The translations under genes were made by a program, and so were the position numbers. From an uncultured Lachnoanaerobaculum sp. (lineage in GTDB: Bacteria > Bacillota > Clostridia > Lachnospirales > Lachnospiraceae), in NCBI GenBank assembly GCA_938041725.1, contig CALISX010000514.1, positions 1 through 5,795 of the forward strand: a stretch of DNA of 5,795 nucleotides. Direction: 5' to 3'. Positions 1 through 5,795 of this stretch are shown one piece after another. The notes under the pieces were generated by a model. The model was not told the DNA's origin. It saw only the letters and a program-made list of their open reading frames with translations, and did not search any database. Positions within the stretch are counted from its first letter, which is position 1, and each line of letters begins with the position of its first letter.

Positions 1-1026
1 TTGGATGTCCTGAAAATTATTTCGGCCCTGATGATTGTGGTTATTCATGCCTCCAGCGGGGTATACAATAACCATACACTGGGAAGCTTTACCTGGAAAA
101 CAGGATTGTTGCTAAATGCCTTTACCCGTTTTGCAGTGCCCTCTTTTTTGATGATTACAGGGGCTTTGGTGCTGGGAAAGGATATCAGTGTAAAAAAAGC
201 AGCTCGAAAGGCAGTATTTGCCGGCGTGGCTCTGCTGTTTTGGAGCTTTTCCTACATTATCATACGAAAGCTTTTATGGGGAGAGGGAGATGTACTGCAG
301 GATACCTGGATGCTGCTGTTTAAGAGAGGCCCCAGCGGCCATCTTTGGTACGGCTATCTGCTGGTATGGATTTATTTGTTTTCCCCCATTCTCAGCGCAT
401 TGTACCGGGCATTGGATGAAAAGCAGAGACTTTATTTTGTGGGCATTGCCTTAGCGGCTCCCAGCATCATTGACGGGATCATCGGCTATTTTTCTCTGGA
501 TGCACAATTTTTGATTCAGCCCTACTTTATTTATTTGAATACAGGGTATATGGCTGTTATGTTTCTGGGAAAAATCATTTATGACCATCAGGATAAATGG
601 AAGGGCTGGATGGGAGCAGCTGCTATGGTGGGAGGATATTGTATCACTGTGGGACTGTCCTTCTTTGTTTCCCGCAGAACGGGGGCCTCCCAGCATACCT
701 TTTTTGACGAGCTGCAGGTGAGCAATGTACTCTATGCTGCCGGTGTGATGCTTTTGATGTGCAGATTGAAGGGATCAGACAGGAAGTCCATGGCAAAAAC
801 CATGATTACCAGGATTTCAGAGATCTCTTTGGGGATTTATTTTGCCCACGTTTTGGCCATGTGGATTTTTGGAAATGACTTATATATTTGGGGAAGGCAT
901 CTGAACCTGGAAAATTCTGTATGGGAGTGCCTGATTTTTGTGGGAATATACTTTGTTCTGACAATACTCTTCCTCTGGCCGGTGTCAAAGATCCCGGGAT
1001 TGAAGAAATTAGTGAAGGTATCCTAG
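1..1026 (+). CDS. Membrane acyltransferase, acyltransferase 3 (WecH-like) family; 5' end probably truncated
   Basis: This polytopic membrane enzyme probably transfers an acyl group, typically acetyl, onto a sugar of the surface glycan made by this locus. About ten hydrophobic segments are visible (roughly residues 4-20, 40-60, 71-90, 114-138, 145-162, 172-194, 202-222, 240-255, 272-290, 306-328). Family hallmarks are an opening LDVLK...VVIH block with His16, R43-x-x-VPSF-x-x-TG (43-54), GHLWYGYLL (113-121) and a late SLGIYFAHVL block (276-285). In the family an Arg lies 11 residues before the N-terminal His (R-x10-H); here that position is Lys5. The first codon is TTG at base 1 and encodes the Leu of the LDxLR-type motif. 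Family members normally have several residues before it, so I read the gene as cut by the window edge rather than starting there. The C-terminus is complete (TAG at 1024-1026). It sits 16 nt upstream of the exporter permease, so it belongs to the same operon. Family is firm; the substrate is unknown. Confidence 0.9.
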   Translation: MDVLKIISALMIVVIHASSGVYNNHTLGSFTWKTGLLLNAFTRFAVPSFLMITGALVLGKDISVKKAARKAVFAGVALLFWSFSYIIIRKLLWGEGDVLQDTWMLLFKRGPSGHLWYGYLLVWIYLFSPILSALYRALDEKQRLYFVGIALAAPSIIDGIIGYFSLDAQFLIQPYFIYLNTGYMAVMFLGKIIYDHQDKWKGWMGAAAMVGGYCITVGLSFFVSRRTGASQHTFFDELQVSNVLYAAGVMLLMCRLKGSDRKSMAKTMITRISEISLGIYFAHVLAMWIFGNDLYIWGRHLNLENSVWECLIFVGIYFVLTILFLWPVSKIPGLKKLVKVS

Positions 1027-1042
1027 GAGTAACAGGAGTTGT

Positions 1043-1822
1043 ATGGGTATTATTAAGAAAAAAATTGAACAATATCAATTCATGTTTACCGAGCTGGTAA
1101 AACGGGATTTTAATAAACGGTATAAACGAAGTATCCTGGGAATTTTATGGAGCATGATCGCTCCTTTGTTTCAGCTGATTGTGATGTCCTTTGTATTTGA
1201 CCGGGTGTTCGGGGATACCATGGAGCACTATACCATCTATATGTTTGCCGGTCAGCTGATGTTTAACTATTTTAGGGAGGCTACAGACAATGGAATGCAG
1301 TCCATTACCGCCAATGCAGGGATTATCACCAAGGTAAATGCCCCCAAATATCTGTTTTTGGTGTCCAAGGTGATGGCAGCCTCTATTAATTTTTTGCTGA
1401 CACTGGTGATATTTTTTATCTTTGTGGCGGCCTATGGGATTCCCTTTACCTGGAAATTTCTTCTGCTGGTTTTTCCCATTGGATGTCTGTTTACTTTGAT
1501 TATCGGTACAGGATTGATCCTGTCTGCACTGTTTGTGTTTTTTAAGGATATCCAGTATTTATATGATATCTTTACCCTGGCTTTAATGTATTTTACCGCT
1601 ATCTTCTATGATGTGAAAATTTTTGAAGGCAGTGTTGTGGCAAAGCTGATCTATGCCAACCCGGTATTTGTATACATTAATTATATGCGGGAAATTGTGC
1701 TCCATGCCCATGTTCCTTCCCTGAGTTATCATCTGTACTGTATTTTGTATGCTTTGGTGGTTTTGCGTATCGGAATGTGGATGTACAAACGGTATAATTA
1801 CATGTTCCTGTATTATATTTAA
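1043..1822 (+). CDS. Polysaccharide ABC exporter, permease subunit (Wzm/TagG/RgpC-like, ABC-2 type)
   Basis: This is the membrane-spanning half of an ABC transporter that moves a lipid-linked polysaccharide out across the cytoplasmic membrane; it should dimerise and pair with the ATPase encoded next. The 259 residues match the usual length of Wzm-type permeases. The N-terminus carries the family signature LVKRDFNKRYKRSILGILW (about 18-36), an amphipathic interface stretch leading into the first membrane helix (about 33-53). Further hydrophobic segments lie near 108-132, 138-166, 172-190 and 230-246, and the NPxxxYINYMRE motif (206-217) is also typical. The ATG at 1043 has an AGGAG at 1034-1038 with a 4-nt spacer; a second AGGAG (1025-1029) overlaps the stop codon of the acyltransferase. 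The next Met (codon 14) would remove part of the conserved N-terminal region, so the upstream start is preferred. Teichoic acid, rhamnan or other glycan export cannot be told apart from this protein alone. Confidence 0.93.
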   Translation: MGIIKKKIEQYQFMFTELVKRDFNKRYKRSILGILWSMIAPLFQLIVMSFVFDRVFGDTMEHYTIYMFAGQLMFNYFREATDNGMQSITANAGIITKVNAPKYLFLVSKVMAASINFLLTLVIFFIFVAAYGIPFTWKFLLLVFPIGCLFTLIIGTGLILSALFVFFKDIQYLYDIFTLALMYFTAIFYDVKIFEGSVVAKLIYANPVFVYINYMREIVLHAHVPSLSYHLYCILYALVVLRIGMWMYKRYNYMFLYYI

Positions 1823-1836
1823 GAGAGGAGGCAGCC

Positions 1837-2574
1837 ATGAACATGATTGAAGTGGACCATGTTTCCGTAACCTATATTCTGGGAGACATTAAAGAGCTGT
1901 CTTTGAAGGAGTTTTTTATCCGAAAAATGCGGGGAGAGGTGATTACCAAGGAATTCAAGGCATTGAATGACATTACCTTCCATGTAAAAAAGGGGGAGCT
2001 TTTGGGGATTATCGGCTCCAACGGATCCGGAAAATCCACTATTTTAAAGGTTTTATCCAATATTATGCCTGCTTCCGAAGGGCAGGTTCGGGTGAATGGG
2101 GTGGTGGCCCCTTTGCTGGAGCTGACCGCTGGTTTTGATGATGAAATGACCGTCAAGGAAAATGTATATTTGCGGGGGGCGCTTTTGGGCTATACCAAGC
2201 AGTTCATCAATGACAAATACGATGAGATTATTGACTTTGCTGAAATACGGGATTTTGAAGATGTGGCCTTTCGAAAGCTCTCCTCCGGTATGAAATCAAA
2301 GATTGCCTTTTCTTTGGCTTCCTTTGTAAAGCCGGATATTTTGATTTTAGACGAAGTGCTTTCTGTAGGAGATATTTCCTTCCGGGCCAAAAGCGAACAA
2401 AGGATGAAGGAGCTGTTTGACAGCGGGGTTACCACGATTTTGGTATCCCATGCCATTGACCAGATCCGGGAAATGTGCACCAAGGTATTGTGGCTGGAAA
2501 GGGGACAGATGCGGGGATATGGAGAAACCCAGGAACTGTGCGATGCCTATGAGGCATATATGAGAGGAGATTAA
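1837..2574 (+). CDS. Polysaccharide ABC exporter, ATP-binding subunit (short Wzt/TagH/RgpD-like)
   Basis: This cytoplasmic ATPase powers the permease encoded 14 nt upstream. Visible elements are Walker A GSNGSGKST (60-68), a Wzt-type ABC signature LSSGM (148-152) instead of the common LSGGQ, Walker B DILILDE (167-173) with catalytic Glu173, the D-loop SVGD (176-179) and switch His205 in VSHA. Residues about 14-40, between the first strands, form the insertion typical of Wzt/TagH ATPases, where a gate helix and loop contact the permease. LELTAGFDDEMTVKENVYL (94-112) matches the conserved Wzt segment that replaces a standard Q-loop neighbourhood. At 245 residues it ends right after the nucleotide-binding domain: there is no C-terminal carbohydrate-binding domain as in E. 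coli O8/O9a-type Wzt and no TagH-like extension. GAGAGGAGG (1823-1831) gives a strong ribosome binding site 5 nt before the ATG; a second in-frame ATG two codons later is also possible. The polysaccharide-exporter class is firm; the exported glycan is unknown. Confidence 0.95.
   Translation: MNMIEVDHVSVTYILGDIKELSLKEFFIRKMRGEVITKEFKALNDITFHVKKGELLGIIGSNGSGKSTILKVLSNIMPASEGQVRVNGVVAPLLELTAGFDDEMTVKENVYLRGALLGYTKQFINDKYDEIIDFAEIRDFEDVAFRKLSSGMKSKIAFSLASFVKPDILILDEVLSVGDISFRAKSEQRMKELFDSGVTTILVSHAIDQIREMCTKVLWLERGQMRGYGETQELCDAYEAYMRGD
2565..2569 (+). promoter_or_regulatory. Ribosome binding site inside the end of the ATPase gene
   Basis: AGGAG lies within the last codons of the exporter ATPase gene, 6 nt before the ATG of the following glycosyltransferase. 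The two genes are separated by a single base (TAA, A, ATG), so translation of the glycosyltransferase is probably coupled to termination on the ATPase. This keeps exporter and enzyme levels linked. Confidence 0.7.
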
Positions 2575-2575
2575 A

Positions 2576-3679
2576 ATGGAAAATGCTGCAAAGGTTACGG
2601 TTCTTCTCCCGGTATATAACAGCGAGAAGTATATTGCCCAGTGCTTGGACAGCATACAGGCCCAAACCTTTACCCACTGGGATATGCTGATTTTAAATGA
2701 GTTCGGATCCCACAAGGCCTGCACCAAGATCCTTCGTTCCTATGCCAGAAGAGATCCCAGAATTCAAGTGGTGCAAAATACCACAAGACTGGGTTTGGCG
2801 GAATCTTTAAATGCGGGCATGAAAATGGCCCGGGGAGAATATATTGCCAGAATGGATGCGGATGATCTGGCTCATCCGGAGCGCTTTGAAAAGGAGGTGG
2901 CCTATATGGAGGCCCATCCGAATACGGCGGTTTTGGGAAGCTACCAGCATCATTTTGGAGCGGAAATTGACTGGATTCACAAGCCACCCACAGATCAGGA
3001 GCAGTGTAAAGCGAATATGCTTTTTTTCTGCGACCTGTGTCATTCTACTTTGATGCTGCGCAAAAAAACATTTTTGGAAAACAACCTCTTCTATGACAAT
3101 CACTTTATGGCGGAGGACTTTGAGCTTTGGAGCCGGGTCATCTCCCATGGGGACATTGTAAATCTTCCCCAGGTGCTGGGGGAATACCGGGTGGGGGAGG
3201 ACAATATCACTGCAGCAAAAAAGGATCGGCTGCATTTGGAAAGCGGCATGCTGGTGGCCAGGACTTTGAAGCGGACTCTGGATTTAGAACTGGACCCAAA
3301 GCGGTATTATCTTTTTAACAACTGGCGCAATGACTTTGCCGGAATCAAGGATCGGGAAAAACGGGCAGCCGCCTATGAAGAGCTGAAGGAAACCCTGATT
3401 CAAATTTATGAGGCCAACCAGGCTGTAAAGTTTTTTGAAGAGCATGCGCTGCTTCGGGCCATCCGAGCCAAATGGGCCTGGGCCTATGCAGGAGAACCCT
3501 TTAACCGGATGGTGGATGTGGTAAATAATGATATAAACTCCATCTTTAAAATGAAATATTCCAATTTGACATTAAACCGTTTTTATTACTTCTGGAAGGA
3601 CAACAAAGGATTTCTAAAGAAAGTGAAGAAGGTTGTCAAGAAAACAAAGGAGCTTTTTGAACATGGCGAGGAAAGCTGA
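2576..3679 (+). CDS. GT2-family glycosyltransferase with NEFGS loop and basic C-terminal tail
   Basis: This is an inverting GT-A fold glycosyltransferase, expected to transfer a sugar from a nucleotide-sugar to a membrane-anchored glycan acceptor at the inner face of the membrane. The catalytic domain covers about residues 5-212: VTVLLPVYNSE (7-17), the metal-binding DxD as MDADD (93-97), a conserved CHSTLM (155-160), the acceptor/base region AEDFELW (179-185) and EYR (203-205). The usual DDGS nucleotide-binding loop reads NEFGS (41-45). Residues about 215-340 are mostly helical in character and match no domain I can name. The end is strongly basic, with seven lysines between 348 and 358 in an amphipathic pattern, suggesting peripheral membrane attachment. 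The 4680-5789 product is a clear paralogue: both share VYNSE, NEFGS, QNTxRLGxAESLNxG and YIARMDADD. The start is 1 nt after the ATPase stop codon, and the end overlaps the next gene by 17 nt. Donor and acceptor sugars are not predictable. Confidence 0.92.
   Translation: MENAAKVTVLLPVYNSEKYIAQCLDSIQAQTFTHWDMLILNEFGSHKACTKILRSYARRDPRIQVVQNTTRLGLAESLNAGMKMARGEYIARMDADDLAHPERFEKEVAYMEAHPNTAVLGSYQHHFGAEIDWIHKPPTDQEQCKANMLFFCDLCHSTLMLRKKTFLENNLFYDNHFMAEDFELWSRVISHGDIVNLPQVLGEYRVGEDNITAAKKDRLHLESGMLVARTLKRTLDLELDPKRYYLFNNWRNDFAGIKDREKRAAAYEELKETLIQIYEANQAVKFFEEHALLRAIRAKWAWAYAGEPFNRMVDVVNNDINSIFKMKYSNLTLNRFYYFWKDNKGFLKKVKKVVKKTKELFEHGEES
3647..3652 (+). promoter_or_regulatory. Ribosome binding site that decides the start of the second glycosyltransferase
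   Basis: AAGGAG lies 10 nt before the ATG at 3663, inside the 3' end of the preceding gene. The alternative in-frame TTG at 3633 has only a purine-rich GAAGAAGG directly abutting it, with no spacer. This favours the ATG at 3663 and a 17-nt gene overlap over the TTG and a 47-nt overlap. Confidence 0.6.
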
Positions 3680-4670
3680 GAGATTGCTCAGTATTATTGT
3701 CCCGGTTTATAATGTGGAGGAATATTTAGCGGACTTTGTGGAATCGGTTCTGGACTGTTCCGGCTTTTCCTATGAGCTGATTTTTGTGGTACGTGCTTCC
3801 CAGGATCAAAGCTTGTCCATTGCAGAATCCTATGTGAAAAAACATCCGGATTGCCTTAGAATTCTTTACCAGCAGGGAGATGGACTATCCAATGCCCGAA
3901 ACTATGGGCTGCAGCACGCCAGAGGTCAGTACATTGCGTTTTTTGACAGCGATGATGTGATTCAAGGAGAACTGTTCTCTGCTAAGATTTGCCTGCTGGC
4001 AGAACAGGGAGAGAAACCGGATATTATTATTTCGGATTATCGTATTATTGGAGAGCGTGGGGAGACGATCTCTGTTCAGGACTCCATCGAAGAGAATATA
4101 CCCTTTCAAGATAAGGGGTATTTGGGGCGGTTTCTGGATAGAAGGAGAAATTACTGGAATATCTGGCAGTATATTTTTCGGAGAGATTTTTTGCTGGACT
4201 GCTCTCTCTTATTTATGGAGGGGGTTTACAGTGAGGATATAGAATTTTCTACCCGGGCGTTGCTGCTGACAGAGAAGATCCTTTTTTCCCATACGCCCTA
4301 TTATTGTTATCGTATAGGACGGAAGGGATCCTTGGCCAGTGCCGTTACATTAAAGCACATCAGGGATTTGATGCACATATTGGAGGTATCCGTTGGAAAC
4401 GTTGAAAAAAGCAAAGGGTACCCATATCAAAATCAATTATTAGCCAGACTTACCCTGCAGTATATTCTATCCTTTGTTATGATTTATGATGTGGATAGGA
4501 TGGAAAGAAACGAGGGAAGCAGATTAATAAATGATAAACTGCATATATTTTATCCCTTGATGCAGAAAAATAAAAAGTTCAAGCTGGTTTGCTGTCTGGG
4601 TATGAGAAATACAGCCAGAATTTTAAACATAGTCCGTTATATTAGGAGAATATTTTTGGGAATTCATTAG
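3663..4670 (+). CDS. GT2-family glycosyltransferase (EpsJ/WcaA-like subtype), atypical VRAS loop
   Basis: This is a second GT-A glycosyltransferase, 335 residues from the ATG at 3663, of a different subtype from its two neighbours. Seen from the N-terminus: LSIIVPVYNVEEYL (9-22), GLSNARNYGL (74-83) typical of exopolysaccharide GT2 enzymes, the metal-binding DSDD (95-98), WQYIFRRDFL (168-177), EGVYSEDIEFSTRAL (186-200) with the conserved Glu191-Asp192, and YYCYRIGRKGSLA (213-225) closing the active site. The loop that is usually DDGSTD reads VRASQD (43-48), so both acidic residues that normally help bind the nucleotide are absent. The last about 110 residues are helical and end in a basic amphipathic stretch (near 300-335), consistent with membrane association. 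An upstream TTG at 3633 would add ten residues with no family similarity. The first 17 nt overlap the preceding gene in another frame, indicating translational coupling. Family is firm; sugar specificity is unknown. Confidence 0.9.
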   Translation: MARKAERLLSIIVPVYNVEEYLADFVESVLDCSGFSYELIFVVRASQDQSLSIAESYVKKHPDCLRILYQQGDGLSNARNYGLQHARGQYIAFFDSDDVIQGELFSAKICLLAEQGEKPDIIISDYRIIGERGETISVQDSIEENIPFQDKGYLGRFLDRRRNYWNIWQYIFRRDFLLDCSLLFMEGVYSEDIEFSTRALLLTEKILFSHTPYYCYRIGRKGSLASAVTLKHIRDLMHILEVSVGNVEKSKGYPYQNQLLARLTLQYILSFVMIYDVDRMERNEGSRLINDKLHIFYPLMQKNKKFKLVCCLGMRNTARILNIVRYIRRIFLGIH

Positions 4671-4674
4671 GAGG
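4669..4674 (+). promoter_or_regulatory. Ribosome binding site overlapping a stop codon
   Basis: A full AGGAGG shares its first two bases with the TAG stop of the upstream glycosyltransferase (4668-4670) and lies 5 nt before the ATG at 4680. It marks the start of the last gene clearly and makes termination-reinitiation by the same ribosomes likely. Confidence 0.75.
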
Positions 4675-4679
4675 GAAAT

Positions 4680-5789
4680 ATGGAGTCACAGGAAACATTG
4701 GTGTCCATTGTAATGCCGGTCTACAATTCTGAAACATATATGGATGAGGCGGTTTTAAGTATCATTCATCAAACCCATCAAAACTGGGAGTTATTGGTGG
4801 TGAATGAATTTGGTTCCAGTGAGGAAGGAACCAGAATCATTAAACGTTACGAGGCTTTGGACAAGAGAATTCGCCTGATCCAGAATACCCAAAGACTTGG
4901 GATAGCAGAGTCCCTAAACGAAGGGTTGCGCCAGGCCAAGGGTAAATACATCGCCAGAATGGACGCAGACGATATTTCCCTCCCCAGACGGTTGGAAAAA
5001 CAGGTTTTATTTTTGGAGGAAAATCCGGATATTTTACTTTGCGGACTGCAGGTGGAGGTATTTGGCTCCAGCCGGTGGGATTGGATACTGGAAACCGACC
5101 CTGGGCAGATCCGACAGGACATCCTCTTTTACACACCCTGTGTGCATCCTACCATCATGTTTCGAAGAGAAGTAGTGGATCAGTATGGCGTGTTTTACAA
5201 TCCAGAATACAGAGCCTCTGAGGACTATGACTTTTTCACCAGAATTATACAGCATGGAGAAATTGCCAATTTAGAGGAAGTGTTGTTTCGTTATAGACTG
5301 TATGGAACCAATGCGACCTATTTAAACAATGACATTGGATTTAAAATCTACAGCAATGTCATGGGAGAGCAGTTCCGCCTTCTGGAAATGGACTTTACCA
5401 AAGACGAAGTGGATCTGCTGTCGGTACACTATTCCCTGAAAGGAATGGAAGGCAAGGCGGTGCTGGAAGGGCTTGCCAGACTGGATGTGTTGTTAAAAGA
5501 TATATTGTATACCAGATACAAAAAGGGAATAGATCGAAAAGAGCTGGGGTATTTGTTTAAAACCCTGCATCGCCGGTTCAAGGAAGCCCATGACAGCCTG
5601 TCCTGGAACTGCAAAAACTATGATCAGCAAAAGGCAGAGGCCATTTATAAAAATGCTTTGTTTTACAGGGAAAAGTTTTATCTGCAAACCAGATTTTCCA
5701 GTACGGCACCGGAGATCACCGTTCTTTTGCCTTTATATAATGGACTCCAAAGACTGTATTTTCCAATCCTGTGTAGCTTTGCCAATTAA
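4680..5789 (+). CDS. GT2-family glycosyltransferase, probable tandem-domain enzyme cut short in its second GT2 domain
   Basis: The first catalytic domain is about residues 5-215: VSIVMPVYNSE (8-18), SIIHQTHQNWELLVVNEFGS (27-46), QNTQRLGIAESLNEG (68-82), the DxD as MDADD (94-98), CVHPTIM (154-160), SEDYDFF (180-186) and RYR (204-206). As in its paralogue at 2576-3679, the usual DDGS loop is NEFGS (42-46). A mainly helical linker covers about 215-340. From residue 343 the protein reads APEITVLLPLYNG, which looks like the first strand and loop of another GT2 domain. It ends only 14 residues after this at a TAA (5787-5789), with a second in-frame TAA at 5793-5795. A complete GT2 domain needs about 200 more residues, so the second domain is missing. 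The cause could be a nonsense mutation, a frameshift or poor sequence at a contig end. The first domain keeps all recognisable catalytic motifs and may still be active. The start is fixed by AGGAGG at 4669-4674, 9 nt after the preceding gene. Confidence 0.85.
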   Translation: MESQETLVSIVMPVYNSETYMDEAVLSIIHQTHQNWELLVVNEFGSSEEGTRIIKRYEALDKRIRLIQNTQRLGIAESLNEGLRQAKGKYIARMDADDISLPRRLEKQVLFLEENPDILLCGLQVEVFGSSRWDWILETDPGQIRQDILFYTPCVHPTIMFRREVVDQYGVFYNPEYRASEDYDFFTRIIQHGEIANLEEVLFRYRLYGTNATYLNNDIGFKIYSNVMGEQFRLLEMDFTKDEVDLLSVHYSLKGMEGKAVLEGLARLDVLLKDILYTRYKKGIDRKELGYLFKTLHRRFKEAHDSLSWNCKNYDQQKAEAIYKNALFYREKFYLQTRFSSTAPEITVLLPLYNGLQRLYFPILCSFAN

Positions 5790-5795
5790 TATTAA

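Noticed and set aside
888..1100. A 70-codon + strand frame bridging the end of the acyltransferase gene and the start of the permease gene
   Set aside because: It overlaps both real genes in a different frame and its product has no recognisable motif. Reading it as a small gene would disrupt a clear operon junction.
2347..2727. A 126-codon antisense reading frame across the junction of the ATPase and first glycosyltransferase genes
   Set aside because: It lies opposite two well-supported coding regions with clear family motifs, shows no recognisable domain, and has no supporting context. It is a by-product of the codon use on the + strand.
2807..3235. A 142-codon antisense reading frame inside the first glycosyltransferase gene
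   Set aside because: It is opposite the conserved catalytic part of the glycosyltransferase (DxD through the Glu-Asp region) and has no family features of its own.
3663..4670. Loss of function of the second glycosyltransferase because its DDGS loop is missing
   Set aside because: The frame is intact, and the DxD, Glu-Asp, NARN and closing Arg/Gly-Ser motifs are all conserved, so a pseudogene is not supported. The loop change is kept as an observation only.
4669..4679. Possible terminator or promoter in the short gap before the last gene
   Set aside because: The gap is only 9 nt and is taken up by the ribosome binding site. No inverted repeat with a T-run or -35/-10 pair fits there or in any other gap of this window.
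5782..5795. AT-rich tail AATTAATATTAA as a possible attachment site, promoter element or insertion boundary
   Set aside because: It is only about a dozen bases at the window edge, with no inverted repeat partner, duplicated flank or mobile gene in view. It cannot be told apart from chance or poor sequence at an end.

Overview
The window holds a tightly packed, single-strand (+) segment of a cell-surface polysaccharide locus: six co-directional genes with almost no intergenic DNA. The content fits a low-to-mid GC Firmicute, most plausibly a Clostridia/Lachnospiraceae-type organism. Reasons are strong AGGAGG-type ribosome binding sites, short or negative spacings between genes, moderate GC, and a Wzm/Wzt (TagGH, RgpCD)-type exporter next to family 2 glycosyltransferases. 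The taxonomic call is an inference from style, not from a marker gene.

Layout: (1) bases 1-1026, a WecH-like integral membrane acyltransferase (acyltransferase 3 family) whose N-terminus is probably cut by the window edge; (2) 1043-1822, the ABC-2 type permease of a polysaccharide exporter; (3) 1837-2574, its ATP-binding partner, a compact Wzt lacking the C-terminal glycan-binding domain; (4) 2576-3679, a GT2 glycosyltransferase with a basic C-terminal tail; (5) 3663-4670, a second, unrelated-subtype GT2 glycosyltransferase; (6) 4680-5789, a third GT2 enzyme that is a diverged paralogue of (4). Its last about 25 codons begin a second GT2 domain that stops almost at once, at the window end. 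Gene gaps are 16, 14, 1, -17 and 9 nt, so one polycistronic mRNA with coupled translation is likely. No promoter, terminator, RNA gene, mobile element or CRISPR array was seen, and no gene-free stretch longer than 16 nt exists apart from the last 6 bases.

How it probably works together: the three glycosyltransferases would add sugars from nucleotide-sugar donors to a lipid-linked glycan on the cytoplasmic face of the membrane. The permease/ATPase pair would export the finished chain, and the acyltransferase would decorate the glycan with acyl (commonly acetyl) groups. This is the ABC-transporter-dependent logic of teichoic acid, rhamnan (Rgp) and O-antigen systems. The sugar identities cannot be read from the sequence.

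The most noteworthy points are the unusual nucleotide-binding loops of all three glycosyltransferases (NEFGS twice, VRAS once, in place of the usual DDGS), the paralogous pair flanking an unlike enzyme, and the abruptly ended tandem-domain glycosyltransferase at the 3' end. Nothing here looks like a wholly new class of system.
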